Notes: generated by a model from the sequence alone, not told the origin. DNA of 64,000 bases from Acidobacteriaceae bacterium (GCA_003132445.1 PKXU01000201.1:62001-126000); one strand, 5' to 3'; counted from the first letter of the stretch, positions 45,165 to 55,155 are shown. Translations and numbers: made by a program.

Positions 45165-45680
45165 TTAACGCTGCGGCGAAGTGGGCGGCGGCGTGTTCGG
45201 GCTGGTCGGTGGATTCGTGGCTCCCGTAGGGCTGTTTGGAGAAGTCGTGTTTGGATTCGTGGAGTTGGGATTCGTCGTGTTCGGATTCGTATTGGGATTG
45301 GTAGCGTTGGGATTTGCGTTCGGAGTCGTTCCGTTAGGATTGGCCCCGTTCGGTGCTGTCGTCCCAGGATTCGTGGCGTTGGGGTTGGTTGCGTTCGGAT
45401 TCGTTGAGTTTGGGTTCGTTGGATTCGAGGTATTCGGGCTCGTTGAGTCCGGATTCGTCGAATTCGGGTTTGTCGGGTTTGACGTGTTCGGCGTGGTTGC
45501 GCCAGGCGTTGTTGTACCCGGCGAGCTGGGAGACTGTGGACTTGCGGCGCCCGGCTGACCGCTTTGTCCCGTCGCGCCAGAACCGCCCGCGGACGCTCCG
45601 CCGCCAGGCGCGGCCTGCGCAACTACCCACGTACCACAGCACAAGACAACAGAAAGCAAAGTAACTTTTGTGATCGACAT
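45165..45680 (-). CDS. Secreted Asn-Pro-Thr repeat protein
   Basis: 171 aa. Signal peptide (MSITKVTLLSVVLCCGTWVV, then AQA), a Gly/Ser/Ala stretch, then about 110 residues of degenerate N-P-N-x-T / N-P-T units (TNPNSTNPDSTSPNTSNPTN, NPNATNPNATNP) ending in Pro/Thr. Low complexity, no fold recognised, so probably an extended surface or periplasmic spacer. ATG 45680 follows GGAGGTCC; a terminator follows the gene, supporting expression. Confidence 0.7.
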   Translation of the reverse strand: MSITKVTLLSVVLCCGTWVVAQAAPGGGASAGGSGATGQSGQPGAASPQSPSSPGTTTPGATTPNTSNPTNPNSTNPDSTSPNTSNPTNPNSTNPNATNPNATNPGTTAPNGANPNGTTPNANPNATNPNTNPNTTNPNSTNPNTTSPNSPTGATNPPTSPNTPPPTSPQR

Positions 45681-45852
45681 AAGGAATGGACCTCCAAATT
45701 TCTATTGACGAAGTAAAAACTCCGCGCTTATGACCAAGTCTCAGGGCGAATGAAAACTGAAACTATCCGGCGTATGCCGTATTCCCGTAACTGGAGAACG
45801 GTAGCACCGCGGACAGGGATTTAGCGTGATTGGTATACGTCTAGTTGACCGA

Positions 45853-46314
45853 CTACTTGCGGTATTGCGTTGGCTGCGGACCTTTTTCCAACGTCTCGCG
45901 ATCCCAGATGGCGCCTTCGCGCGTGTAGCTTGCCAGTTCGAAATCCTGCGTCAATTCCAGCGCGTCAGTGGGGCAGGCGTCTTCGCACAATCCACAGAAC
46001 ATGCAGCGGCTTAAATCGTAGGTAAAGTTGGTGAGTTCCTTGCGGCGGGTTTTTTCGTTGCGTTCACTCGAGACCACAATCAAATGCTCGGGACACGCCA
46101 GCGCGCACAGATCGCAGGCAATGCACATGGTCTCGTCGGTATCGGGGTTGACGTTCAGCCGCGGCGCCCCGCGATAGCGCTCCGCTACCTGCGGCCGCTC
46201 CAGCGGATACTGCTCGGTATAAATCTCCCTGGGATCCTGATAGCGGAACGTGACCTTCAGCCCCTGCAACAGGTCGATGAGAAACACCTTGCGCAGCAAA
46301 TTCGGCATACCCAT
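45853..46314 (-). CDS. nuoI: NADH-quinone oxidoreductase subunit I (NuoI)
   Basis: 153 aa with two 4Fe-4S ferredoxin motifs: C-I-A-C-D-L-C-x3-C-P (CIACDLCALACPEHL) and CMFCGLCEDACPTDAL. N-terminal membrane-associated part LLRKVFLIDLLQGLKVTFRY and YPLERPQVAERYRGAPRL fit complex I subunit I, which carries clusters N6a and N6b. It stands alone: no other nuo gene is in the window, so complex I genes must be split. Confidence 0.93.
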   Translation of the reverse strand: MGMPNLLRKVFLIDLLQGLKVTFRYQDPREIYTEQYPLERPQVAERYRGAPRLNVNPDTDETMCIACDLCALACPEHLIVVSSERNEKTRRKELTNFTYDLSRCMFCGLCEDACPTDALELTQDFELASYTREGAIWDRETLEKGPQPTQYRK

Positions 46315-46417
46315 GATCCACCTAGCTTATCACCATCCTTCAAATCGCAAAACTTCGAGTCTGATCACGGGAACTTTTACAGCTGCCATGCGTACTACTT
46401 CATTGAGAGGGGGAGTC

Positions 46418-46573
46418 ATGAAGGCATATTTCGCAAACCTTCCCATGCGGGTCTGGTTGCTGATGGTGGTACCGACAGTCGTGATTGCTTATCCAGTGTC
46501 GCGAATTGTGATTCCGGCAGTAGTTCACGCCGTGGTTCCAGAAGTTGTGCGGAACGTTCTGAGCTTCTTGTAA
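46418..46573 (+). CDS. Small single-pass membrane protein
   Basis: 51 aa. ATG 46418 follows GAGAGGGGGAG, a strong ribosome site. Sequence: short amphipathic start (MKAYFANLPMRVW), a hydrophobic segment (LLMVVPTVVIAYPVSRIVIP) and AVVHAVVPEVVRNVLSFL. Not recognised. Confidence 0.55.
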   Translation: MKAYFANLPMRVWLLMVVPTVVIAYPVSRIVIPAVVHAVVPEVVRNVLSFL

Positions 46574-46719
46574 CCTCCGGTGCCTCGATCACTTCTCGAG
46601 CAAGGAGTTTTTCCCGCTTCGATGGACCGGCTTCGAGTCTCTGCCTCTCTTGGTTCCTGCATTCCCGTCGCGGTTATGCGCTTCGGAAAAACCCGATAAA
46701 CTATTGACTGGCTTCGACC

Positions 46720-47235
46720 TTGACTCCACCAAAAACACCCGCACGTGATTGTCCGCTTCGAGATTTGGAGCCTGCCGCTTCTGAATCGCTTCCGGACGAG
46801 ATCTGGATGGAAGAAGCTCTGCGCTGCGCCCAGCGGGCTCTAGAAGCAGGGGAGGTCCCGGTAGGCGCGGTCGTGATATGCAATGGCCAGATCGTAGGCC
46901 GCGGATGGAATCGCAACATCTCGGAGTGCGATCCAGCCGCCCATGCCGAGGTCCTCGCTCTGCGCGAAGCCGGTGCCGCCATTGGTAACTATCGTCTGGA
47001 AGGCTGCGACCTGTTCGTTACGATTGAGCCGTGCGCGATGTGCGCGGGTGCGCTGGTGCATGCACGCATTCGCCGCCTGGTATATGGCGCGGACGATCCG
47101 AAAGCGGGTGCAGTGCATTCAGTAATGGAAGTTCTGAATCATCCGCATCTGAACCATCAAGTCGAGGTTCGCAGCGGAGTTCTGGCCGGCCGCAGCGCCG
47201 AAATGCTGCAATCGTTTTTTAAAAGCCGTCGGTGA
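46720..47235 (+). CDS. tadA: tRNA adenosine(34) deaminase
   Basis: Up to 171 aa. Converts A34 to inosine in the anticodon of tRNA-Arg(ACG). Zinc-site motifs: HAEVLALREA (His ligand and catalytic Glu) and TIEPCAMCAGALVHARI (PCxxC); EVPVGAVVICNGQIVGRGWN and VYGADDPKAGAVHSVMEVL are family-typical. No ATG fits upstream of the conserved WMEEAL; TTG 46720 is the most likely start, giving a 28-residue N-terminal extension. The next ATG (46807) would cut the conserved first helix. Confidence 0.92.
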   Translation: MTPPKTPARDCPLRDLEPAASESLPDEIWMEEALRCAQRALEAGEVPVGAVVICNGQIVGRGWNRNISECDPAAHAEVLALREAGAAIGNYRLEGCDLFVTIEPCAMCAGALVHARIRRLVYGADDPKAGAVHSVMEVLNHPHLNHQVEVRSGVLAGRSAEMLQSFFKSRR

Positions 47236-47246
47236 GCAGATCCTGA

Positions 47247-48311
47247 TTAATGATTCGCGGGATTGCCGCCTTCCAACTCTACTTTGGGCCACCCGTTCAC
47301 CCACGCCACGGTCGAAATCTGAAGGTAGGCGTGGCCGGTAGTGCCATCGTAGGCGTGATAGACGATGATGTCTCCGTCTTTTTTCGGTAGCAGCGACTCT
47401 CCACCGGGACCAATCCACCGACTGTTGCCCAGCAGTAAGGGCGTGCCGCCTCCTTCGAGCATCGGCGTGCCACTCGCGTCGACGTAGGGGCCGGTAACAC
47501 TACGCGAGCGTCCGACCATGGTTTTGTAGTTGCTCTTCGTTCCCCGGCAACACAGATCCCAGGAGACGAACAGGTAGAAATAATCGCCGTGATGGATGAT
47601 GAATGGCGCTTCCACGGCTTGCCAATCGCCGGGCAGTCCAGGCGGGTTGGGCGGTGGATTTTGTGGACGTTTGCGTGTGGCCAGAGAATACAGCTTGGTA
47701 TCGGTGGAGGAGAGTAATCCCGTCTTGGGATCAATCTGGCGCATTTTGATTCCGGACCAGAAACTTCCGAAAGCCAGCCACGGTTGCCCTTTTTCGTCGA
47801 TCACCAGGTTGGGATCGATGGCGTTGGAATCGTCTTCAACACGAGAGCGCAGGACGAGTCCGTGATCGACCCAGTGAAAATCGGGGCTGGATGGATTGAG
47901 CGTCTTGTTGGTGAGAAGTGCAATTCCGGAAGTGTTTTTACCGAAAACCGAAAACGCGTAGTAAAGATGAAACTCTCCGTTGAAGTAGGAAATGTCTGGA
48001 GCCCAGAGTTCCTTGGTGGCAGGACTCGTTTGCAGGATCCAGTCGGGAATCTTTTCGAAAACCGAACCGCAGAGGCGCCAGTGATGGAGATCCTGAGAAC
48101 AACGTATGGGGAGTTCTCCTTTTCTGTTCGGCCCATTGGCGGTACCGAACAAATACCAGGTATCACCATCCTTGGCGATGGAAGGATCGTGGGTATATTC
48201 GACGTCGCCTTCGAGCTTCAGGGCTTGAGCAGTTTGGGCAAAGAGTTTGTCACCGTTGCCGATCAAAGCTACGACCCAGCCTAGAGCGAAGCAGAAAACG
48301 ATGGAGTGCAT
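47247..48311 (-). CDS. Exported GH43 arabinan-degrading hydrolase
   Basis: 354 aa. Signal peptide MHSIVFCFALGWVVALIGNG to LFAQ, then a five-bladed propeller with the GH43 catalytic set: base Asp42 in YTHDPSIAK, pKa-tuning Asp in NAIDPNLVIDE, acid Glu in WQAVEAPFIIHHGDYFYLF. ELWAPDISYFNGEFHLYYA and MVGRSRSVTGPYVD point to endo-1,5-alpha-L-arabinanase. Start 48311 is chosen because it opens a signal peptide with AGGA in front; starting at 48401 would place the LacI-type operator (48376-48389) inside the gene. Divergent from the GH39 gene. Confidence 0.85.
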   Translation of the reverse strand: MHSIVFCFALGWVVALIGNGDKLFAQTAQALKLEGDVEYTHDPSIAKDGDTWYLFGTANGPNRKGELPIRCSQDLHHWRLCGSVFEKIPDWILQTSPATKELWAPDISYFNGEFHLYYAFSVFGKNTSGIALLTNKTLNPSSPDFHWVDHGLVLRSRVEDDSNAIDPNLVIDEKGQPWLAFGSFWSGIKMRQIDPKTGLLSSTDTKLYSLATRKRPQNPPPNPPGLPGDWQAVEAPFIIHHGDYFYLFVSWDLCCRGTKSNYKTMVGRSRSVTGPYVDASGTPMLEGGGTPLLLGNSRWIGPGGESLLPKKDGDIIVYHAYDGTTGHAYLQISTVAWVNGWPKVELEGGNPANH

Positions 48312-48375
48312 ACTGAATCCTACGAAAAATGAACGAGGCGATCGGGGTGCGGGGCGGTTCTCAGGAGAGTTCATC

Positions 48376-48389
48376 AGCAAACGTTTACC
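48376..48389. promoter_or_regulatory. LacI-family operator, site A
   Basis: AGCAAACGTTTACC, a near-palindrome centred on ACGT/CG. Lies 65-78 bp upstream of the GH43 start and in the divergent region toward GH39 (48607). One of six related sites in this region. Confidence 0.75.
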
Positions 48390-48606
48390 ACTAGTGTTCA
48401 TAGCGTCACCATCCCTTCACCTATGCGGAATGTCACAGGAACTGTAGCGGCACGACGGAAGGCAGCCGCCGACGATGAAGTTGCGTGAACGAGTATACTC
48501 CAAAAATATTTTTGTCCTGACTTCCCGCTACTTGCGCGAAGGTCTAGACCTTGCTCGTGGCGAACCACGGGGTGACCGTGGTGGCTGCATTACCGAGAAA
48601 AATCCG

Positions 48607-50298
48607 ATGACGCAGGCATCGAAGGTTATCAGCATGGTGTTGTTTGTCCTCACTCTCGCTTTACCGACGGCGGGACAAGAAGAAGTGCGCATAAACGTCG
48701 ATGCTGGGATGAAAGAAGGTCCCTATCGGCCGGTGTGGGCGTTTTTCGGCTACGACGAGCCCAACTATACCTACATGAAAGATGGGCGAAAACTGCTGAG
48801 TGAACTCGCCGGGTTGAGCCCAGTTCCGGTGCAGGTGCGCGTGCACAATTTGCTCACGTCGGGCGATGGAGAAGCCTCGTTGAAGTGGGGTTCGACAAAT
48901 GCGTACACGGAAGACGCAAAAGGAAATCCACACTACGACTGGACGATCATAGACCGTATCTTCGACACCTTCGTGGAACGGAAAATGAAGCCGCTAGTGG
49001 AAATTGGATTCATGCCGGAGGCGTTATCGAAGAAACCCGGACCTTACCGCCATCACTGGGATCCGTCGCAACCCTATGGGTCGATCTATACCGGATGGGC
49101 GCAACCGCCGCGCGATTACAAAAAATGGTCTGAGCTGGTGTATCAGTGGGTGAAACACTGCGCAGCCAAGTATGGCGAAAAGGAAGTCTCGGGCTGGTAC
49201 TGGGAAGTTTGGAATGAGCCGGATGCTCCTTATTGGCAAGGGAGCGCTGAAGAATATCAGCAGCTGTACGACTATTCGGCGGACGCTGTGAAGCGTGCGC
49301 TGCCCGCGATACGAATGGGAGGTCCGACGAGCGCGGGGCCGGGCGGCGAGAAAGCGGCGGAATTCCTGCGTAAGTTTTTGGAGCACGTGGCGCGCGGAAC
49401 GAACTACGCCACCGGAAAGAAAGGATCGCCACTGGACTACATTACTTTTCACGCCAAGGGGCGTCCGAAGGTTGTGAACGGACATGTGCAGATGGGAAGC
49501 GAATTTCAACTGCGCGACGCGGAGAAAGGCTTTGAGATTGTGGCGTCGTTTCCCGAACTGAAGAAACTGCCGGTTGTCCTTGGAGAATCGGATCCGGAGG
49601 GATGCGCAGCCTGCTCAGTGAAATACAACCCACAGAATGATTATCGAAACGGCACCATGTATGGCGCATACACGGCGGCCACGCTGACGCGAATTCGGGA
49701 ACTCGCAGTGAAACACAGTATAGACCTGGCGGGAGCGGTCACCTGGGCATTCGAATTCGAAGATCAGCCATACTTCGCCGGATTCCGCGATCTCGCGACC
49801 AATGGCGTGGACAAGCCGGTGCTGAATGTGTTTCGCATGTTCGGGCTGATGGAAGGCGAACGCGTACACGCGGAAAGCTCGGGCGCGGTGCCGCTCGAAG
49901 ACATGGTTGAAAAGGGTGTGAAGGGTGCGGCCGATGTGAACGCGGTGGCGACAGAGCGGGATGGTCTGATCAGCGTGCTGGCGTGGAGCTACCACGACGA
50001 TGACGTGGCTGCGGCCGACACACAGGTTGCGATGGCAATCCGAGGCATTCCAAGGGGAATGAGTCGCGTCCTGGTGCGGCGCTATTGCGTGGATCGAACC
50101 CATAGCAACTCCTACACGGTTTGGAAATCCATGGGATCGCCACAAGAGCCAACGTCGGAGGAATACAGCATGCTCGAAAGAGCGGGGCAACTCGAGATGG
50201 CGAACTCTCCCGAATGGGTCGACTCCAATCGCGGAGAGATCGAAATGAAGTTCGCGCTTCCACGTCAGGCAGTGACGCTAATTCAGGCGAGCTGGTAA
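48607..50298 (+). CDS. Exported GH39-type glycoside hydrolase
   Basis: 563 aa. Signal peptide (MTQASKVISMVLFVLTLALP, then TAG). TIM barrel with acid/base Glu204 in YWEVWNEPDAPYW and nucleophile Glu327 in VVLGESDPEG, as in GH39 beta-xylosidases, followed by a beta domain (ISVLAWSYHDDD, ALPRQAVTLIQ). Placed between arabinan genes, so it probably cleaves xylosyl or arabinosyl side chains; specificity is not readable. Divergent from GH43 with operator A between them. Confidence 0.82.
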   Translation: MTQASKVISMVLFVLTLALPTAGQEEVRINVDAGMKEGPYRPVWAFFGYDEPNYTYMKDGRKLLSELAGLSPVPVQVRVHNLLTSGDGEASLKWGSTNAYTEDAKGNPHYDWTIIDRIFDTFVERKMKPLVEIGFMPEALSKKPGPYRHHWDPSQPYGSIYTGWAQPPRDYKKWSELVYQWVKHCAAKYGEKEVSGWYWEVWNEPDAPYWQGSAEEYQQLYDYSADAVKRALPAIRMGGPTSAGPGGEKAAEFLRKFLEHVARGTNYATGKKGSPLDYITFHAKGRPKVVNGHVQMGSEFQLRDAEKGFEIVASFPELKKLPVVLGESDPEGCAACSVKYNPQNDYRNGTMYGAYTAATLTRIRELAVKHSIDLAGAVTWAFEFEDQPYFAGFRDLATNGVDKPVLNVFRMFGLMEGERVHAESSGAVPLEDMVEKGVKGAADVNAVATERDGLISVLAWSYHDDDVAAADTQVAMAIRGIPRGMSRVLVRRYCVDRTHSNSYTVWKSMGSPQEPTSEEYSMLERAGQLEMANSPEWVDSNRGEIEMKFALPRQAVTLIQASW

Positions 50299-50361
50299 GC
50301 GGAGATTGGAAAAATTCTAATTGCGTAATTTTGTAACTGAACGCGGAAGGCTTATCGCTCT

Positions 50362-51864
50362 TCAGAATCCATCCGCCATGTGGTGGTAGACGTCATTCCA
50401 GCGAAGCTCTTTCTGGAAGTTGGCAATGGTGGTGGTGGTGTCGATGAGCAGATATTCGATACCCGCCATGTCCGCGAAAGACTCGAGATGTTCGGATTTG
50501 AGGGCGCGGCTGAGGGCGGTGTGATGGGATCCGCCGGCTAGAATCCACCCGGTCGCAGCGACCTTGAGATTAGGCTCGGGAATCCAGACTCCGCGCGCGA
50601 CGGGGAGTTTGGGAAGATCGTGCTCAGGTGGGATCAGGGTCACCTGATTGACGAGCAGGCGAAATCGATTTCCCAGACCAACCACTGTGGCGTTCACCGC
50701 CTTTCCGCTGCCGGCGGTGAAGACGAGGCGCACGGGATCTGCTTTTCCTCCGATCGATAATGGATGAATTTCCGCGGAAGGCTTTTCCTCGGTGATGGAG
50801 GGGCATACCTCGAGCATGTGGGCGCCGAGGACTTGGCCGGGCCCCTTGAGGTGATAAGTATAATCCTCCATGAACGAAGCGCCACCGGTGAGACCTTGGC
50901 CCATGACCTTGACCGCGCGCACGAGAGCTGCGGTTTTCCAATCTCCCTCAGCGCCAAAACCATATCCTTCAGCCATGAGACGCTGCACCGCAATTCCGGG
51001 AAGCTGCGGAAGGCCATGCAGGTCCTCGAAAGTGTCTGTGAAAGCGTGTGCTCCGTTGTGCGCGAGGAAGTGCCGCAAGCCGATCTCTATTCGCGCCGCA
51101 TCCTGCAAAGATTTACGATGGCAACCGCCTTGCCGCAGAGATTCGCTGACTCGATAGGACTCGTCGTACTCATCGGTAAGCTTATTCACTTCGGCGTCAG
51201 ACACTTGCTGAATGGAATCGGTGAGATCTCCCACACCGTATCCATTGACGGAATAGCAGAGCTTGATTTCAGCGCTGACCTTGTTGCCCTCCGTGACCGC
51301 GACATTGCGCATGTTGTCGCCAAAGCGGACGACCTTCAGTCGTTGCGCATCGTGCCACGCACAGGCAGCACGGAGCCATGCACCGGTCTCCGCTTGCACC
51401 TCAGCATCCTGCCAGAAGCCGACAACGATCTTGCGTTTCAAACGCATGCGGGCCCCGATGAAGCCGAACTCCCGATCGCCATGAGCGGATTGGTTCAGAT
51501 TCATGAAGTCCATATCGATGGTGGACCATGGCAACTCCTGATTGAATTGCGTGTGCAGGTGAAGCAGAGGACGGTTGAGTGATCGCAGGCCGGCGATCCA
51601 CATGCGGGCGGGTGAAAAGGTATGCATCCATGCAATCAGAGCGACACATTTTCCGGAACTATTGGCTTCGAGGCACAGTTGCTGAATCGACTCGCTGCCC
51701 GTCATGACCGGCTTAAGCAGAATCTTTACTGGTATCTGGGGGGAGACGGCGAGGGCCTTCGCAATGGTGTCGGCGTGTTGCTGCACAGTCTTCAGGACAT
51801 CCGGGCCGTACAGATGCTGGCTGCCGGTGACGAACCATGCTTCCAGATCTCCAAAGTGGGCCAT
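50362..51864 (-). CDS. araA: L-arabinose isomerase
   Basis: 500 aa, the same length as the E. coli enzyme. Converts L-arabinose to L-ribulose. Family features: [70 protein letters not shown], and [12 protein letters not shown] near the end with metal-site His. ATG 51864 follows CCAGGAGAA. Operator B lies 74-88 bp upstream, between araA and the divergent regulator gene. Confidence 0.96.
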   Translation of the reverse strand: MAHFGDLEAWFVTGSQHLYGPDVLKTVQQHADTIAKALAVSPQIPVKILLKPVMTGSESIQQLCLEANSSGKCVALIAWMHTFSPARMWIAGLRSLNRPLLHLHTQFNQELPWSTIDMDFMNLNQSAHGDREFGFIGARMRLKRKIVVGFWQDAEVQAETGAWLRAACAWHDAQRLKVVRFGDNMRNVAVTEGNKVSAEIKLCYSVNGYGVGDLTDSIQQVSDAEVNKLTDEYDESYRVSESLRQGGCHRKSLQDAARIEIGLRHFLAHNGAHAFTDTFEDLHGLPQLPGIAVQRLMAEGYGFGAEGDWKTAALVRAVKVMGQGLTGGASFMEDYTYHLKGPGQVLGAHMLEVCPSITEEKPSAEIHPLSIGGKADPVRLVFTAGSGKAVNATVVGLGNRFRLLVNQVTLIPPEHDLPKLPVARGVWIPEPNLKVAATGWILAGGSHHTALSRALKSEHLESFADMAGIEYLLIDTTTTIANFQKELRWNDVYHHMADGF

Positions 51865-51937
51865 ACTGTTCTCCTGGTCGGGCTTGCAACTCATCGCGGT
51901 TCCCAGCAGCGGCACGAATCATCCGCTCGAATCGCAT

Positions 51938-51952
51938 GAGCAAACGTTTGCC
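51938..51952. promoter_or_regulatory. LacI-family operator, site B
   Basis: GAGCAAACGTTTGCC with a perfect 12-bp palindrome GCAAACGTTTGC at 51940-51951. Between divergent araA (ATG 51864) and the LacI-family gene (ATG 52057), so it can serve both: catabolic control and autoregulation. Confidence 0.85.
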
Positions 51953-52056
51953 AAGATTGTACCCTAAGAGTTCTCGGATGCAATGGAAGTGTTGTAAGGC
52001 GGCGAGGCTCTGCTAAAATGCTGCTTCGTTCGCAGAAATTCTTTTCTCATTTCTCA

Positions 52057-53082
52057 ATGGACATTCGAGAGATTGCGCGGAGAGCGAAGGTTTCGACCGC
52101 GACCGTGTCGCGGGCCATCAACCGGATTCCGACGGTCGACCCGCAACTTTCCAAACGTGTTTGGAAGGTGGTGGACGAGCTTGGCTATTACCCGAATACG
52201 CAGGCCAGAGCTCTGGTCTCGGGACGCAGCCGGATCTTCGGGTTAATCGTTTCGGAGATCACCAATCCGTTTTTCCCCGAAATCTTGCAGACCTTTGAAG
52301 ATCTCGCGGTGGAGAACAACTACGAAATCCTGATCACCTCGACGGTGCACGATCCCAAGAGGATGGAAATCTCTGTTCGCCGCATGATCGAGAGAAGGGT
52401 GGACGGCGTCGCCATTCTGACGTTCGGCATGGAAGATTCGCTGATTGAGCACCTCCGGTTTCGGAAGGTGCCCTTGGTGTTCGTTGACGTCGGACCGGAC
52501 GCGCCGCTGGTGGCTAACATTCGAATCGATTATCAGAATGGCATCCGTCAGGCGGTGCAGCATCTTGCGGCGCTGCGGCACAAGCGGATTGCATTTGTCA
52601 CTGGGCCGTTGCATCTGAAGTCGGCGTTGGCCAGAAAAGCGGCTTTCCAGCAGTCGATGGACGAAATTGGCCTGCCGTCGGACCTGATTATCGAGGGAGA
52701 TCACACGTTGGAAGGGGGCAAGGCTGCGTTGATCCAGTTGATGGATTTTCGTCCCCGTGCGACCGGGGTTCTGTGCTCGAACGACATGACTGCAATTGGG
52801 GTAATTCGCGAAGCCTACGATCTCGATTTGTCTGTTCCTTCGGAGCTTTCCGTCGTTGGCTTCGATGACATCCGGCTGGCACAATTTACGACGCCGCCGC
52901 TGACAACTGTGCAGATGTCTCAGCGTGAACTGGCCAAGCTCGCATTCCAAGCGTTGATGAGTAAGGTGGAAGCGGACGGACCGAGCCATCGAGTCGAGTA
53001 CAAATTGGTGACCAGCCTCATCTTGCGGGACTCCACCGCATTAGCGCCGACGCCCGGCGAGCGCAAGAAGCCTTCTCGATAG
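52057..53082 (+). CDS. LacI-family regulator, probable L-arabinose regulon repressor
   Basis: 341 aa. N-terminal LacI helix-turn-helix (MDIREIARRAKVSTATVSRA, INRIPTVD) and hinge (ARALVSGRSRIFGLIV), then a periplasmic-binding-protein-like effector domain (EITNPFFPEILQTFEDLAVE, FVDVGPDAP, GVLCSNDMTAIGVIREAYDL, VGFDDIRLAQFTTPPLTTVQ). LacI proteins bind palindromes with a central CG, as in the six GCAAACGTTTGC-like sites found upstream of the arabinose genes. The effector is likely arabinose or a derivative; that is inference. Confidence 0.9.
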   Translation: MDIREIARRAKVSTATVSRAINRIPTVDPQLSKRVWKVVDELGYYPNTQARALVSGRSRIFGLIVSEITNPFFPEILQTFEDLAVENNYEILITSTVHDPKRMEISVRRMIERRVDGVAILTFGMEDSLIEHLRFRKVPLVFVDVGPDAPLVANIRIDYQNGIRQAVQHLAALRHKRIAFVTGPLHLKSALARKAAFQQSMDEIGLPSDLIIEGDHTLEGGKAALIQLMDFRPRATGVLCSNDMTAIGVIREAYDLDLSVPSELSVVGFDDIRLAQFTTPPLTTVQMSQRELAKLAFQALMSKVEADGPSHRVEYKLVTSLILRDSTALAPTPGERKKPSR

Positions 53083-53124
53083 AGAGTCTGGGACTTTCAA
53101 GATCGGATCAGCCGCCCGGTGTCT

Positions 53125-55140
53125 CTACTCATGCTCTGCCACTTCTGGAAGCGAATAAAAAACAATCTGATTGCTTTCCAGAACCGCCAGGTGGCGACTG
53201 TCGGGCGACAAGGCGAAGCTTTGCACGGTGGGCAAGGGATCTGGAATGATCACCCCGGTTACCTTCTTTCCGTTTTCGACGCGGTAGACGCCGACGCGGA
53301 GGGATTTCAAATCGGAAGAATGGAAGGGAGAAGAGTCGTCCACCGCTTTAGCGAGTTCGTCGATACCGACCGCGAAGAGATTGCTGCCGTCGGTTCCGCT
53401 GGCGGTGTGACGCTTTTCTGTGGACTGCGACGCTCCTTTCAGAACGAGTTTGCCGTCCGGACGGAGCACTCGAAACCATTTGCCGTTACCCAGACGGTCG
53501 CATCCGGTAACGAAGAGCAGATTTGGCGGCACACTCGACGCCTCCGGCCGGCAAGTCGACGCCACCTGCGTCAGTACACGGCGCTGCCCCGTCCAGTTGT
53601 ATTCAGCGATGCGCCAGCGATTCTTCCCGATCGTGGGGATGCGGATCTCTCTACCTTTCGACAGCACGGGAGGCACGTCTCGGGAGGATCGCATTACCTT
53701 AGCCAGCTGGTGAAAACTCGAATCGAGGACTTTCACCTCGACATCTTCTTCTGGTTCACGGTCTTCGGCGTCGCGAAGTTCGCGATGGATGGCTTCCGAG
53801 TGACGCTCGCGAATAATGCCGACGGCCATGTATGAGCCCGAAGGAGCCACTGCGACGAAGGCGAGTGGTCCATTGAGGGGCAGCCTCTCTTCCACTTTTA
53901 AATTGAGGTCGTACAGGCGCAGTTCCCCACCCACATGAACCAGAACATGGTCGGTACCGATCGGCCACAGATACTGGCGGGTGTCATGGACTCGCCAATC
54001 GACGGTCCGCAAGACCTTCATCGTGGACAGATCGATCAGGTCAGCCCGCACAACGTGAAGTTTGGGCAAGGTGATGTCGGCGGTGGCACGCGCCACCAAC
54101 ACATGCGGGTTAAAAGTAAACAGTAGCTGGTTCGATCCAAGATAAGAAAGGGTAACGGAATAATCCAGGTCATACATGGCTTGATCCGCGGATGCGACGA
54201 AGCCTAGCTGTTTGACTGGCATGGTGAAGTCCGCGGTCTTGGAACTTGTCTCTGGCTGGCCCGCGCTGAGCGCGAGACTACAGGCGGGTGGAACGCAAAC
54301 TTCAGCCTCATCGATGGCTTCGGCGTCGCTGGAAGGATTGGAAGATGTCGAAACGACACCGGGCGCGGCTTCGGCGGGGCTCGACTCTGTTACTGTGGCC
54401 GTCAAGCTGGGCACCAGGACAAGTCGGGAACCAGATTCAAGCCGTAGGTTGTGCTTCTCCGAAGTTAATACAGAGCTACCGTCGGGACCACTGCCGACGG
54501 CTAATTTCACATCCCCGAGGCCGATGACTTGTCCGGGCATCACTACTTGAGGCGGCTTGGTGCGAGGAGGCTCGAGGATAACGGTTTGGGCCGCGGCCAG
54601 CATGCTTCTCATGCCGCCATCAAGGCTGAGCCCCACTGCTTCATTCAGCGGCTGGTTCTCCCGATCGCCAAAGAGACTCGATCCGCTGATCGGATCGGGT
54701 GCAAGCACGGCCGCAACCGTGAGCGGCAGCGCCTTCATGTCTCGGCCGCCACACTGGCCGCTCTCAAATAGAAGAGCTATGCGCGAGGATGCCGCGGCCT
54801 TCGAACGAGGAGTCTGGGTAACGATGCGGCCCTTGAGAATGGCTCCCTCGCGGAGCTTGCAAGCGGAATTGTTCCAAGCCAAATCGACCTTGGCGTAGAC
54901 GGGATCGCCAACTTGCACGTGTCCAGCTTCGATCGACTTTACCAGTTCGGCTTGAATTGGGGTACGGTCCGCAGGCGGATCTGCGGCGGAGCACGGAGCG
55001 TGCAGAAGCAACGCCAGAGACACGGCCTGGACGAAGAACGAAGCGGTTTTCACGATGAAACGACGCGAACGATACGAAAGATTCTCAGGCGGCCGCAGAT
55101 TTCGATCGGCTGCGTCGGACGGATGCTGCGGGAAGGTCAT
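53125..55140 (-). CDS. Hypothetical exported protein with C-terminal propeller-like repeats
   Basis: About 671 aa, not recognised. A hydrophobic export signal (VQAVSLALLLHAPCSAADP) lies near residue 40 from ATG 55140; a GTG at 55053 would start directly at the signal and may be the true start. The mature part begins with a beta-rich module (VQVGDPVYAKVDLAWN, GAILKGRIVTQTP) seen in acidobacterial proteins. It continues with an acidic linker (about 245-290) and repeated DYSVTLSYLGSNQLLFTFNP-type blades to the end. Operator C and a 14-bp tandem repeat lie just upstream, which suggests it belongs to the arabinose regulon. Confidence 0.6.
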   Translation of the reverse strand: MTFPQHPSDAADRNLRPPENLSYRSRRFIVKTASFFVQAVSLALLLHAPCSAADPPADRTPIQAELVKSIEAGHVQVGDPVYAKVDLAWNNSACKLREGAILKGRIVTQTPRSKAAASSRIALLFESGQCGGRDMKALPLTVAAVLAPDPISGSSLFGDRENQPLNEAVGLSLDGGMRSMLAAAQTVILEPPRTKPPQVVMPGQVIGLGDVKLAVGSGPDGSSVLTSEKHNLRLESGSRLVLVPSLTATVTESSPAEAAPGVVSTSSNPSSDAEAIDEAEVCVPPACSLALSAGQPETSSKTADFTMPVKQLGFVASADQAMYDLDYSVTLSYLGSNQLLFTFNPHVLVARATADITLPKLHVVRADLIDLSTMKVLRTVDWRVHDTRQYLWPIGTDHVLVHVGGELRLYDLNLKVEERLPLNGPLAFVAVAPSGSYMAVGIIRERHSEAIHRELRDAEDREPEEDVEVKVLDSSFHQLAKVMRSSRDVPPVLSKGREIRIPTIGKNRWRIAEYNWTGQRRVLTQVASTCRPEASSVPPNLLFVTGCDRLGNGKWFRVLRPDGKLVLKGASQSTEKRHTASGTDGSNLFAVGIDELAKAVDDSSPFHSSDLKSLRVGVYRVENGKKVTGVIIPDPLPTVQSFALSPDSRHLAVLESNQIVFYSLPEVAEHE

Positions 55141-55155
55141 GGCGGGTGAAGCGCG

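Noticed and set aside
45132-45664. Long open frames on the plus strand opposite the Asn-Pro repeat gene
   Set aside because: Antisense shadows of the repeat; the minus strand has the signal peptide, ribosome site and terminator.
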